64,000 nucleotides of DNA from Ehretia macrophylla (GCA_037974665.1 CM075772.1:35007052-35071051), one strand, 5' to 3'; shown: positions 11,701-22,900, counted from the first letter of the stretch. Notes: a model not told the origin generated them from the sequence alone. A program made the numbers and translations.

Positions 11701-12435
11701 TTAAAGAACTTGAGGGGGTACACAAGGTAAAGCAGCTTCCTTCGTGCCTTCACCTCGTAAACTCAGTAAAGCTTTACTAAACAAGCGAGAAAGTTGACTT
11801 TGAGAAAGAAGGGGGACGCACTACGGCATATTAAATAAAATCAGTCTCGAATGAATAAGTATATAACTAACAGACTTTGATTCTTTCTTTTACAACTTGA
11901 TTGGTTGGAACAACGATATCTTGCAAGGCTCAATCAACTAATACGCTTTGTCGCCTCCCTTCGGACGTACCCTAGAAAAGAACAACAAGAGTCGCTTTCC
12001 CCGAAAACAACTCGAAAGCAACAAGCCCTTCCTATTCTAATAAGTGGGATTGCTTTTCCCTGAGAGACAACTTCCCAAACCATAAAGAACTGGATGCCTC
12101 TACCCTATCTGTTTAAGGCTAAAGGTGAATTGCTTTGGGTTGTATTGATTTGTGTTCACTTGAGTTACCTAAGCTAAGTCAGGCACATTTTCCATTACCG
12201 AATAATGCCTGCAGTACGAGTACCTGTGCAACAAGTCAGATAGATATTGACATGGCGAGTACATATATTGATCCATAAAAAAGACTAGCGGGAAAACACA
12301 CAAAGCCAAGAGCACTCAACATATAGCTGTCACCTTGTTGAGCTAGAAGCCTTTTTTCGAATCCTAAAGCAGCATGTGCGGAAGGATTTATCTCCAACCT
12401 TTTCTATCTAAGTTAAGAAGTAGGTTCAGAGAAAG
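11701..12435. other. Mitochondrial-like intergenic DNA
   Basis: No reading frame or RNA gene is recognised. Composition, purine-rich and moderate GC, resembles plant mitochondrial spacer. It lies immediately 3' of sdh4. Confidence 0.45.
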
Positions 12436-12878
12436 TCAATATGATATTTGCCTTGGTTTTTCCAACGAAACCAAGTCACCTGGAGTTAAAGTTCGATCCA
12501 TTAGGTTCTTCGATTTGTTCAGACAAGAAACGAGAGACAAGAAAACGTCTTTGATTACGATTAAAATGAACAATCTCAAATAGACCAAGATCAATTTCGG
12601 GTCATTTCTTGGTAAACATGATCTGCCATAATCTCTTCGATCCCTTCATTTATGTGCCAGAATAGAGAGAGATTTAGCAAGAAAATGGAAGAGGCTTTTT
12701 TGTATATGATAATCAAAGGGAGTGGGAAAGCTGCAGTAATTCTTTGGAAAAGCCCGGTTCTCTTTGTCTTCGAGCTTTCATTCCTCAATCCACTGATTCC
12801 TTTCTTCATACACCTCCCCACCAATAGATAGAGACAAATAGGAATAAACGAACCACGTCTACAAAATGCCAGTACCAT
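12436..12878 (-). pseudogene. sdh4: sdh4 pseudogene (succinate dehydrogenase subunit 4, mitochondrial type)
   Basis: The 95-codon frame from 12878 ends with [20 protein letters not shown] and then EMTRN, the conserved C-terminal half of the plant mitochondrial membrane-anchor subunit of complex II. At about 12600 a Trp codon has lost one base, giving TGA; the next frame continues as ILVYLRLFILIVIKDVF, the expected last membrane helix, and runs to a stop at 12436. So one single-base deletion truncates it. Its start overlaps the 3' end of cox3 by 73 bp, a linkage known in angiosperm mitochondria. No function is expected in the nucleus. Confidence 0.85.
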
Positions 12879-13602
12879 GCAGTTGCTTCAAAGCCAACGC
12901 GATGCTCCTTGGTCAGATGACCAATATATTGGCGAATACTATATATGATCGAGAAAAGAGTACCTATAATCACATGAAAACCATGAAAGTCGGTTGCTAA
13001 GAAAAATGTAGAACCATAAATACTATCTGAAATAGTGGAGGGTGCTTGATAATATTCCATTCCTTGAAAGCCTGTGAATACTAGAGCCAGTGAAATGGTA
13101 GCTACGAAAGCATAAACTGCTCATTTTTCCTTCCCCACGGGTATAGCATGATGAGCCCAAGTTATGGCAGCTTCAGATGAAATGAGAATAAGGGTACTAA
13201 GATAAGGGATTTCCCAAGGATCTAAAATCGCAATCCCTTTTGGGGGCCAAATACCTTTGATCTCTACCGTAGGTGCTAGAGAAGAATGAGAAGAAGCCCA
13301 AAAAAAGCAAAAAATAACATAACCTCCAATACGATAAACATAATAAAACCATATCGAGGTCCTAATTGTACGACTTTGGTATGATGTCCTTCCAACGTGG
13401 ATTCACATAGAACATCGCGCTACCATACAAACATGGTATATAGGATAAATATGAGGCCCAAATTGAGAAGTGTTGCACCCCCTTGAAATCAGTGCATGTA
13501 TATCACACCTCCTACGGTTGTTGCCAAAGCTCTGAGTGATCCTGAAATAGGTCATGGACTTGGATCTACCAAATGATAAGAATGCCTCTGAGATTCAATC
13601 AT
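12806..13602 (-). pseudogene. cox3: cox3 pseudogene (cytochrome c oxidase subunit III)
   Basis: ATG at 13602 begins MIESQRHSYHLVDPSP; the end reads [18 protein letters not shown] and stops at 12806. The span is 797 bp, one base short of the normal 265-codon gene: a T is missing from a T run inside the segment for the FFFAFF helix (about 13300). In-frame stops replace Trp in SPWPIS (TGA) and in the VWWRDV region (TAG), and Arg in a KEKRA-like segment (TGA). These G-to-A and C-to-T changes fit methylation-driven decay in nuclear DNA. The last 85 codons (13060-12806) are still open. In mitochondria this is a core membrane subunit of complex IV. Confidence 0.93.
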
Positions 13603-13935
13603 AAACCACTTTGCCTTGGTTGTATGTAAACCCCCCCTTCATCCCCACCCTCAAAAGTAGTAAAGAAGGGCTCTTTGGGGTCTAAATTTCTTTCTATCCG
13701 ACAGGACAAACAAATAGGAGGGGATGGTTCTTTCATTCCATTGATAGAAGTCTAACTAGAAAAATATATCTCTATTACTTTGAGAAGAGAATCGTTGGTT
13801 TGACTGACGGAAAGCATGGAAAAAAAGAAGTCGTCTACAATTTGTCTACTTGCCTCCTACTTTCGAATTTTTCCCCATAGAGGTGGGGGTGTTCTTAGGC
13901 AACTCAGGTGGGATAGGTGTTAACCTAACTCCGCC
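13603..13935 (-). other. Spacer upstream of cox3 with degenerate mitochondrial leader
   Basis: Non-coding. A motif at 13795-13817 (TTGGTTTGACTGACGGAAAG) resembles the better preserved leaders upstream of atp8 and of the 221-codon ORF. Nothing else is recognised. Confidence 0.5.
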
Positions 13936-14115
13936 CTACCCAAACTCAAAGCGCATCTCCCAGCCGACTGCTTTATTCCACGCAATCACCCCCTTCAAAA
14001 TAAGGTAATTGCGAAGAGTTGTTATAGTTAGGAATGCTATGCTTAAAGCAAGTAAGAAAAAAATGAAGAGTGGATATATTTCGATAAACTCCAAGAATTT
14101 ATCCAGTTGAAGCAT
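13936..14115 (-). CDS. Small chimeric mitochondrial-type ORF with an atp8-like start (59 codons)
   Basis: From the ATG at 14115 the first 21 bases match the start of the neighbouring atp8 at 20 of 21 positions (MLQLDKF against MPQLDKF). The sequence then becomes unrelated: an acidic stretch, one strongly hydrophobic segment (about residues 14-34), and a short tail. Upstream in-frame ATGs at 14130 and 14172 could extend it to 78 codons; I prefer 14115 because homology with atp8 begins there. It lies between atp8 and cox3 on the same strand and has no internal stop. Fusions headed by atp8 are a known class of rearranged mitochondrial ORF, some linked to cytoplasmic male sterility. No such role can be claimed for this nuclear copy, and the rest of the protein is not recognised. 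Confidence 0.55.
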   Translation of the reverse strand: MLQLDKFLEFIEIYPLFIFFLLALSIAFLTITTLRNYLILKGVIAWNKAVGWEMRFEFG

Positions 14116-14326
14116 TGTTGATTTATTCATCTTGGCACGTAGGAAGGTCCTAGTGGCTCGGCTTGGTCTCACTCCCTTCCCGCACTATTCCTTCCCACTA
14201 AAAAGAGTGATTGAGAATCTCGAGAACCTTTCTGAATGTTTGTCTTCATGGAGTGATTGGAAAAGGAGTCTAAAATGGCTTTTTATGCCTTCCATTCTGA
14301 TCGAGAAAAATTATCATAAGGATGAT

Positions 14327-14819
14327 CTAGTCATAATGACATTCAAAACCGATGCTTTCTTGGTCATGTGGAACATGGATTAGCATTATGTCATTCTTAC
14401 AAGCGATCCCTCATCCAGGATTGGAAGAAGTGCTATATGAGGACTTCGAGATCAAATATAATATGTTTCTTTCCATTCCTCATGAGCCACTTATTTCTTT
14501 GAAACAAGAGATCAAAGTGATCTTCCACCTTTTTCCAATAAGTCAACGGCATTACACCATTGGGATACTTCAAATAAACTTGAGTACATATAGGATATAC
14601 TAGTGCTAAAACCTTTTCTGAAGATATCTTCCAAATAGTTGGGTCAGTGCTTCGGATGTTTTTCTCCCAGTGTCAAAGCAATTGGTTCCATAGTTTTAGA
14701 ATTCTTCTGATCCCAAGTATTCCATTTCCATCATTGCATATGGGAATATAGAAAGTAAAAAGGAAAAGGCATGAGCAGAAGAATTGTGTGAAATAAGTGA
14801 ATTTATCCAGTTGAGGCAT
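14327..14819 (-). pseudogene. atp8: atp8 (orfB) pseudogene, ATP synthase subunit 8
   Basis: ATG at 14819 starts [14 protein letters not shown], followed by [15 protein letters not shown] and [14 protein letters not shown], the typical plant mitochondrial subunit 8 N-terminus with its membrane helix. An in-frame TGA follows NQLL, where the family usually has Ser. Downstream the frame is shifted relative to the family; the end resembles NDIMLIHVPHDQ and stops at 14327. Span is 493 bp, close to the normal gene length. In mitochondria it is a small Fo-sector subunit. It lies upstream of cox3, as in many eudicots. A CAACCAAC-type leader lies about 85-100 bp upstream (14903-14920). Confidence 0.9.
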
Positions 14820-14902
14820 GATTGATTGATAAAAGATGATTCCCTCTAGACAGAAAGAGAGTCATTTCTGTACGAGTAGTGAATAAGTTTAGAGAACTTT
14901 TC

Positions 14903-14920
14903 TTGGTTGTTGACCAACGA
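14903..14920 (-). promoter_or_regulatory. Mitochondrial leader motif upstream of atp8
   Basis: TTGGTTGTTGACCAACGA on the plus strand. Near-identical bases occur at 38787-38804 upstream of the 221-codon ORF, and a degenerate form upstream of cox3. A shared 5' leader of the three genes is inferred. The core is an inverted repeat, TTGGT/ACCAA. Confidence 0.5.
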
Positions 14921-15073
14921 AAAGCATAGGAGAAAGAAAGACTCCACCTTATTAGCAGAGCGGCATACCAAAAAAAAAGGAATCCAGAACCAGCATCTCC
15001 TCCCACACCAAGGAAAGTCTCCTAGTCTAAACTAGGAAGAGATCATAGCTTTGAAGGGCTCTCAGAATCTGGC
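14921..15073. other. Mitochondrial spacer up to the C1 insertion
   Basis: Short spacer between the atp8 leader and the C1 insertion point. The frame of the 221-codon ORF on the far side (38599-37939) would end within about ten codons here if the two sides are joined. Confidence 0.45.
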
Positions 15074-17771
15074 TGTAACACCCCGATCCCTCTCAAGACC
15101 GGAAGTTCTATTAATCAATCTAATCGCAACCCAATTCCAAACCCGTACATAATATTTAGGGAAAAACGGACGGAGTCTCTCATGTTTCTAGGCAAAATAC
15201 AAAACCTGTAACAGCATATAAGTGGACCAGCACAGTGTCCAACCATACAAACACCTCAAGGCCATCCGAGCCTTGTTTCTCAACAAATAAACCCAACAAT
15301 TATATATATACATTTCCAGTTTAAAAGGTAACCTATCTCTTTTCATCCTTGACAAGAACATTCATGCTAGGCAATTAAACTATACTAATCCATTGCATAA
15401 AATAGACTATCATACCATTCAAATTCTTTTCCTTTGGACAATACAAACATGTAATGAAGTTAAACTATACTAACTGAATACATAAACTAGCTTATCATTC
15501 TACCTCAATTACCTAATTAAATTTAAATTACAATCTTCTAATATTAAATACATACATTACATAAAAGCATACATCTTTACAACTTCGACAACTCAAGCCA
15601 CATAGGCATGCAAGACAACTCTTCAAGCACGAACTTTCACGAAATCACGAACTTTCCAGCCAACATGGCAATTTCCTGAAATGTGGTGGTGAGGAGTGAT
15701 TAATCTCAACACGTATACTCAGTGAGGGCGAGACAGGTATCGAGGTGGAGAGAAAGAAAGTCGTGCAATGCAAATAGGGTAGATAAGCAATATAACTGAC
15801 AAGTAAGCAATCAATATAGACAATCAATACAATAAACACTTAATAAAAGAATTAACACAACCATTCAAAGCTATACTACACTCTGAAGGCTATGGTTCAC
15901 TCAAACGAGCAATGTACCGATCATGATTTCGATGACTTTAACGATGACGCACCGGCTCACCCACCTTATAACTTCCGTTAGAGTACTCCGAACATACTCT
16001 GTCAATTCTACGACCCAAAACTCCCTGGGCGGCAACCCAAGCGAGAAAGGGAATAGGACACGGAGCTAGAGCAACCAACACTGGCAACCCGAGGCTACCC
16101 AGAGAGGCTTCTCTCTCACGCGCCTGACACAATGCAATGCAATACAAGGAATATAACAATAATCGAGCAAGGCACTGAAATGCAAGTTAGTAACAACATG
16201 CGATACAATAAACATTTACAATCTATAAAGTAACAAGAACAACACTAACAAACATTATCAACAATTGATATACAATGCAATCATAACCAACTTTAACAAG
16301 CATAACAAACAACATTAAGCATTATATAGGCATTACACTATGAAAAACAAACAAAATCGCAAAATCTCCTCAACTTTTAAAACGTTACTACTTTCAAACG
16401 AGCCACGAGTTTTGGAATCCAACTTCACCAATCCTCCTAGGTCACCATAAGGCACGTCTAAAGACCCCGAAACCCTACTTAACCCTAGAATTCACGCAAA
16501 GCCTTATTTTCCCATTTGCTCGTTTGAACTACCGCTACCCTAACCAAACACCTAACCAATGTCATAACCACACCAAAAGTGCTTCCATGGCTTCCTAAGA
16601 CAATGCCATCACGCAAATCGAGGAAACGCTAAACTCGACCTAAACGATCCTGACTTGTACCAAGGCATTTTTCCTCATTTTTCCATTACACAATCCAAAC
16701 AAATCATGCCTTTAGGAATTCTAGCATATCTAGCATCTTTTCACATCAACAGAACGCATAACGAAGCAACTTCATCGAAACGGGGGTTTACTATTGATAA
16801 TTTACTATTCAATTATCAATTTAAATTTTAATTTCGATATTCAATAGCAGAAAATGTTAAAAAGCTATAAATACATGTTCTACAGTTGCTATGGAACATT
16901 TTTCAAGCATCAAAATGAATTAAATAACAATCTACGGCTAAAATCCAAAAATTAAAGTTTAAAAACAATTATTTCAAATGCGCAAATAACGAAGAAACCC
17001 TCACCTTAGACGCTTCTAGATGCTAGGAAAACCACGCTGGATGCCCCGGAAACCACCCCGTGCAAGCTCACGCGATGATTTGAAGATTGGATGTTGAAAA
17101 TCTTTTTTTTTTCTTCTCCTCTATGTTTCGGCCTGCCTTTGTTTTTATTTTCAGCTTTTGTTTCTTTTATTTTTTCTATTTCATGCTATTTTAAAAGATG
17201 ACACAAGTTCAATGGTCAAGCCTTGGTCAAACTACTTAAAAATTGGTCAAATAGGCTTATTTTAGTGATTTTAAAGGTAAAACAACCAACACAAATCGAT
17301 TTTTAGTTAAATACAACTAAAATACCAAAATTAAAATACTAAATACTAGTTTTCACTATTTGCTGAGGACTAGAAATCATTTCCTAACTATCGCTCTCGA
17401 TATGCTATGCACTTTGCGACAATAAAAGAATAACAATTAAATCTCAAAGAATTTAAGAAAATATAATTTTTGAAAAGTAACATAGTTCAAAATTTACTCC
17501 GGCTCGGAGCTACTTTTCATTTTATTGAAAATCGAGCATTAAGGTGCAAGAAAAATAAAACCGATTAACATAAATATGAAAGTAGTGGATATTCCGTTAA
17601 AATAATTAACTCAAGTATTATTTAATTACTTCTAAAAGAAATATGAAAATAATGCTAGAAATGAATGTTTAACTTAAAAATAAACACGAAATTCAATGCT
17701 AACATTTAAGATGTCACTTAATTAATTGCAATTAAATGCCATTAAATGCATGCCGGGTTCGGGTTATCACA
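15074..17771 (-). mobile_element. 3' LTR of non-autonomous element C1 (family C)
   Basis: 2698 bp from TGTAACACCCCG to GGGTTATCACA (plus strand), next to a polypurine tract. It inserted in the mitochondrial block. The splice-donor-like motif is at 17000-17008. The C1 5' LTR, once two nested insertions and their target duplications are removed, adds up to 2697 bp, which confirms the pairing. The first 260 bp differ from that copy by roughly 6-7 percent, so C1 is one of the older insertions. The outer flanks are ctggc and tttgc, only 3 of 5 matching. Confidence 0.9.
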
Positions 17772-17807
17772 TCCTTCACCCCTTAAAACAATTGCGTCCT
17801 CGCAATT
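17772..17807 (-). promoter_or_regulatory. Polypurine tract and preceding hairpin (C1)
   Basis: The sense strand reads AATTGCG, loop AGGA, CGCAATT, then GTTTTAAGGGGTGAAGGA directly before the LTR. The tract primes plus-strand DNA synthesis in LTR elements. The hairpin is conserved in other families here with compensatory changes. Confidence 0.75.
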
Positions 17808-19613
17808 CTTCTTCCAAGAGAACTCTGCATCCACTGACATTCAACTCTGACTAATCTTCATCAGCTGCTGAGCAAGTATATTAATCAAGATAACCAATAG
17901 GGAAGTTTAAGAAGAAATTCCAAGTAGTAATGCCGAATATAGGCTCAAATGTAGATACCGCACATGAATCCCGTTAACACGAATACCGAAGAAGAATAAA
18001 ATTCCAACCAAAAGCGCCGAGATAACACCAATAAAGACTAAAGCAAAGATATTGTAGATAAAAACACATCACGTATTAATGATAAGAGGAATACCGAATG
18101 AATACCCCATACACGAATCTCTAGTAGAAGTTCAACTATTATCGCCCGAGAATACCCAAGCAAGAAGCCAAATAAAGGCTCAAACAAAGGTTCCATCCAG
18201 AGGTCCAAAGAAGTACTCGCTGGTCATGAATTTCATAGAAGAATTCCTTTTTAAGAGTGCTGAAGAAAATACTAAGAAACCCAATCAAATATACTTCAAA
18301 AGTTCCAAAGAAGCCTTCCAAATAATAACCCCATAGGATAACCAATTAGATCCCGAGTATCGCTATCAAATGCTAAGAAGAATGTCAACAAAAATAGCAA
18401 AGAAAATATAATGTGCCCAATAAGACAACCATGTTGAATAACAAACATAGTTTCCCAGCTAGATCAAAACCTAAGGAAAAAAAAAATACCGAACTGGTGC
18501 ACAATATACAAAACAAAACTCCGAGGCCTCTTCACTTTTGCCAAGTGAGGACAACTTACCACCAAGAAAGCCCAAGTTATCCCACAGCATACCGTAAGCA
18601 ATATGAGATAATAAGTCTGATGAAATTCCAATTACCAACCAACTGAGGGATGCCGAAGAAAATACCCGGACAATGCTCCAGTAAAAAAGTACCAAGAATT
18701 GCCCAATAAGTAATACTAAATAAATGGCCACTAAGAATCCTAGAGAATGCCATTGAAGAATTTCCATTAAGGAATGCCGGTAGCACTCCAATAAAGACCG
18801 AGACACATATACCATAAATAATACCATGCAGTAAGTCCGATTGAAAACCCAATAACCAAGTCCACCGAGAAGTGCCAACAAAAGTTCCAAAGAATACCCA
18901 ATAAGAAAGCCAAAGAATGCTCCAGAGAACAACCAAATAGAATTCTCAAAAGAAGGCTACTCTTTCACAACTGTTAAGCATAGAGGAGGACCCTAGAGAC
19001 TCGCCAATAACCGAGCTCCAAAAGCAAATACCAACTCCCAATTCAAGGCTAGTTAAATGCCATTCATTTCCTGCTAATCCATACACCTTGAAAGGCCAGC
19101 TGTGAACCACTTTCTTCAGGGGAGGAAGAAGTCTTCCTTACCATTCAACAGGACATGTATGAATGCCAAGATATCACATTTATACACATGCCTTAAACTA
19201 TTATGCAAGCAAGTTTACAAAAGAGTTTATAAAACAATTTATTCAACAAAGTCACTAAAGCACGACAATCAAGTCAAGCACAACATAATCAATTCAAATC
19301 ACGGCATAACCAATTCAAGACATTTCAATACACACATTACAAGCAATACTTCAAGCAAATAACAATTCACGAGGTCGATTCGATTCACGATGCTAATTCA
19401 ATAGGTCAATTCAATGCACAACTAGACATTTTACTTCACTTAGCACACACTTAACACATAACACATAACTATATCACATAGGAGCACACATTCAGGTCAA
19501 GACACACAATCTCACATACAAGCATACACTTTCAAGACACACTTAACAAGCACACATTCAAGGATCACTACCCACCAGACCGAGGACCCTGTCCTGGCTT
19601 ATGAGCTAGACAA

Positions 19614-19627
19614 GGTCTGATACCTCC
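19614..19627 (-). promoter_or_regulatory. Degenerate primer binding site of C1
   Basis: The plus strand has tctgatacctcc where the intact sites have ctctgataccacc, so at least two substitutions have occurred. It directly abuts the 5' LTR at 19628. Confidence 0.75.
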
Positions 19628-19891
19628 TGTAACACCCCTATCCTTCTCGAGACCGGGAGTTCTATCAATCAATCTAATCGCAACCCAATTCCAAACCCGA
19701 GCAAAATTTTTAGGGAAAGACAGACGGAGTCTGCCCTGTTTCTCGGCAAAACGCAAAACCTGTAACAGCATATAAGTGGACCAGCACCGTGTCCAACCAT
19801 ACAAACACCTCAAGGCCATCCGAGCCTTGTTTCTCAACAAATAAACACAACAATTATATATATACATTTCTAGTTTAAAAGGTAACCTATC
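19628..19891 (-). mobile_element. C1 5' LTR, segment 1
   Basis: First 264 bp (plus order) of the C1 5' LTR, matching 15074 onward. Interrupted after ctatc (19887-19891) by element F; that pentamer is repeated at 27570-27574. Confidence 0.9.
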
Positions 19892-22337
19892 TGTGAAACC
19901 CCACTTTATTGCTTATCTCGATTTACGTGCTTTGTCTCGTTTTGCGTGCATATGACCTGTTTATGTGCTATAGGACCTAGAAAGTTATAATTTTGATGTC
20001 AATACTTCTAATACGTGCTAAATGTGCATTCATGAAATTTTCATCAAAAACGGGATCAGAAATTTTATCGTCGATTTTCAGTGAATAGTGTTTTCGAAAC
20101 ACGTCCGCTATAATTTTGAAACTGGTCTTTTTAACCCTTCTAGACCTAGTCCACGGACTTTAATAGACCTGTGTTTGATGAAAATGGTTTTAAAATCGGC
20201 TTAAGAATTTATTAGGGTTTTTACACCGACTTTTGCGAAAATCGAGTTTTAAGCCGACTCGGGTGGAATTCTTTGAATGTAAAACTTCTTGTCACCTAAA
20301 AATAATCCACTTAAGATATTTTGGGGGTTGCATAATTATTTTTAACTTGGTGAGCACTAAAATGCAATTAAAGTCATTAAAAATACAAAAATACCTATTA
20401 AAACTAACTTTGACTTTGCATTTTTTTAATTGACCAAGCTTTTTATTATATAATGTCATCAACACACACTCACACAACACAAAACACACTCCACAAACAC
20501 ACACATGGCCGAGAGAAAGAGGAGAGAAAAAGAAAGAGAATTTCAAAGCTTTTCAATCCAATTTTTCAAAGAAAAACCTAGTTTTTGTCCGTGAAACTTC
20601 GCACCGAGTTGGATTCTGCTTGTTGGGCACGCATAGCACGGATTCCTAGGCTTATCTCGCATATAAGGTGAGAGAAAAATTCTAGATCTCAAAATGTCAT
20701 TTTTGTGTTTTTGCGTATAAATGAAGATTGAACCGTTAGAATTGTAATCTGATGTTAGATTATTGCTCCTTGCATGCTAGGGATCATTATATACTAATAC
20801 TACGAATTTCTGTCGGATGTAGCATAATTTTTATTTTCCGGGTATTTAATTTTGATTAAAATGTTCAAAGTTGAATTAAATGAGTTGTGTTGATCGAAAT
20901 CGATTGCCGTCGATTTCTAAATACTTGATAATTATGTGTTAGCGCTGTTGTAATGCCGAATTTTCGATTACATTGTTCGTGTGAAAATCCGGAAAATCCA
21001 GCCAAGATATCTTAGGGTTTTAGGGTTATCGGGCATGATTTGGAGGTGTTATGGTGGATTTCCGAGAGGGCTAATGTAGTAGGTTGAATGGGTGAGTGAT
21101 AGGAACTGATTTGGCAATGTTTGGATTAGTAGATTGTAAGTTATGAATTTTAGAAGTTTAGGTTGTCATTCTTTAATTTCTTGAACGATGCCTTAGATGG
21201 TTGGGTAGTGTTCGAGTGATGAATGGTGAGTCGTTGTTGAGTAATTTAGGGTTTAATTATGTATATTATGCATGTCCGGTTAGATGGCCTACTTTGTCAT
21301 CTAACTACGTTGTTTGTTGTTTAATTTAATATTGATGTTATATTGATGTTATTGATTGATTATTATTGAATGCGGGAATCGGGCACTCTTGTTGCTGATC
21401 TCCCAATTGATTGATTGATTTATGCTTGCATGATGATTGATGAATATGGAGTCTTGGTATGTGTGTGCCACCTCTCGGGCAGCGTCGGGCTGTCGGGTTG
21501 ATAACGGCATGACTGCCATAGGCTACCCCCAGCTCGCATGACGGAGATGTCATGGAGGGAAGGGGCTAGTGAGGTACCTCGGGTGCGTGAGTAATGGAGA
21601 GTTATAAGAAGAACGGTTGAGATCGTGATGGCGTTTGGAGCTACACCAAATAGAGTATCCTTATTGATTGGTTATATAGTTATGTGATGATAGCTTTATT
21701 TATGTTATTATTGTTGTTGTGTGTTTACTTGCTCAAAGGACTAAATCCAAGGAGCATAGTGAATACTGTCGAGATCTATCGGATCCTCACTGGGCTTATT
21801 TATATAAGCTCACTCTCTATTAATGCATGCTTACAGGTGTTGCAGAGCCGGATTACGGGTATGTGCCTCCTGAAGAGGAGAATGTGGAAAATGTGCTTTA
21901 CGTGGACGAGTCATATGTTCCCGAGTCTTATCCATGATTATATGTTGTTTAATGTCATGTATATTAGCTTAATAGACTTTTATATGCTTTGTGGTTCTTA
22001 TTGTAATAGATGTTGGAAGATGATGATCCAAATGGTGTTAACTTAGTGGCTTTCTTTTGTCTACGGTTAAGTTGTAAATATGTCTCAACTTATTTTTGAA
22101 ATGTATGATAAGGTTGAGGTATTGTATGTTATGTTGGAACGGAGGCGTATAACGAGGATGGTTTATTGTATATTATGATTGTGTTGTATGTTGTTGTTTA
22201 AATTAAGGAGTTGCTGGATGTTTAATGTTATTAATGAGGTTGGTTTGGAACCTCGGTGTCCTATTTACTGTCGTTATACTGCCGAAATCCCGTTGCGTCC
22301 TGACTGATTGTAAGAGGGGTCGAGTTGGGGCGTGACA
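19892..22337 (+). mobile_element. F 5' LTR
   Basis: TGTGAAACCCC...GGGGCGTGACA. Promoter: TTGACC at about 20431 and TATTATATAATG at 20443-20454. A purine-rich tract follows (20508-20541). Splice-donor-like TAAGGTGAG is at 20664-20672. The open frames at 20233, 20292, 21338 and 21684 recur in the other LTR only because the LTRs are duplicates. Confidence 0.92.
20443..20454 (+). promoter_or_regulatory. TATA box of the F LTR
   Basis: TATTATATAATG follows a single TTGACC and precedes the CA-rich and GA-rich probable transcript start region. The second copy lies at about 25675-25686 in the 3' LTR. Confidence 0.6.
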
Positions 22338-22344
22338 GTTTAAG

Positions 22345-22356
22345 TGGTATCAGAGC
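22345..22356 (+). promoter_or_regulatory. Primer binding site of F
   Basis: TGGTATCAGAGC, initiator tRNA-Met type, 7 nt after the LTR end. Confidence 0.92.
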
Positions 22357-22439
22357 GCATGTTAGCTGTCAGCCGGGGTATCCTCGGAATGTGGGTAGTG
22401 GTCTAAGCATGCAAGTACGTATTAAGTGAAAGAAAAGTG

Positions 22440-22900
22440 AAACAATTGTTAATATGTTTATGTGATTAATTTACTTATGTGTCTAACTTTCTATGTGACC
22501 AGTATGCCTTGTGTGTTAAGTGAACTAATGTGGTCAATATGTTTTATGTGATAACGTGTTATACGTACTCAATGTGTTGTAATTAATGTGCATTATGTGA
22601 TTAATGTGTATTATGTGACAATTGTGTTTTATGTGATTTTGTGCCTTGTGTGAAGTTAGTTGTTTATGTGCTTTTAATTGTTTATAACTAGCTTATGTGA
22701 AACAACGTGCTTTAGGTGGTCAATATACTTTAAGTGACCAATGTGAGTTACGTGATCAACTTGTCTTATGTGAAGTTTGTTGCTTATGTGACTTTAATTG
22801 TTTATAACTTACTTCTGTTATATAACCTGTTTATGTGATGTTGGCTTCTTATATGTTGAATTGTGTGTTATGTGATAATGTTGCATTGTATGATAATTGC
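22440..22900 (+). repeat. Degenerate TG-rich tandem repeats in F
   Basis: About 20 irregular units of roughly 20-25 bp with a core like TTATGTGATTAATGTG. Units differ by substitutions and small indels. A similar but weaker array (GTGTGCTTGTTAAGTGTG-like) occupies the same place after the primer site in C elements. Confidence 0.7.

Larger units (their letters stand above)
9611..15073 (-). other. Mitochondrial DNA insert (NUMT), first part
   Basis: Block of about 5.5 kb with sdh4, cox3, a small ORF and atp8 all on the minus strand, in the order and with the cox3/sdh4 overlap known from plant mitochondria. All three known genes are broken by stops or indels, so this is a nuclear copy and not a live mitochondrial genome. 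It is cut at 15073 by element C1 and resumes at 37939. Whether 9611-11700, which contains a LINE remnant, came in with the mitochondrial DNA is uncertain. Confidence 0.8.
17772..19627 (-). mobile_element. Interior of C1: LARD-type, no gag-pol
   Basis: 1856 bp between polypurine tract and primer site. It contains no protease, reverse transcriptase or integrase motif. In sense order it has the primer site, a leader hairpin (19580-19597), TG-rich degenerate repeats, then a T-rich stretch with many CTTATTGG-like units, a hairpin (17790-17807) and the polypurine tract. Long stop-poor frames in the T-rich part (18471-18932, 18577-18936) would encode very hydrophobic protein; see findings for why I do not call them genes. 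It must depend on another element for its enzymes. Confidence 0.85.

Noticed and set aside
12374..12583. 69-codon plus-strand frame
   Set aside because: Antisense to the frameshifted C-terminal part of sdh4.
14132..14603. Plus-strand frames of 83 codons each
   Set aside because: Antisense to the atp8 pseudogene and the small chimeric ORF.
18471..18949. Overlapping hydrophobic frames that look like a multi-pass membrane protein
   Set aside because: Copies in C2 and C4 preserve pieces in different frames, and no start or stop is conserved; T-rich DNA with few stop codons explains it. Kept as a finding on composition only.
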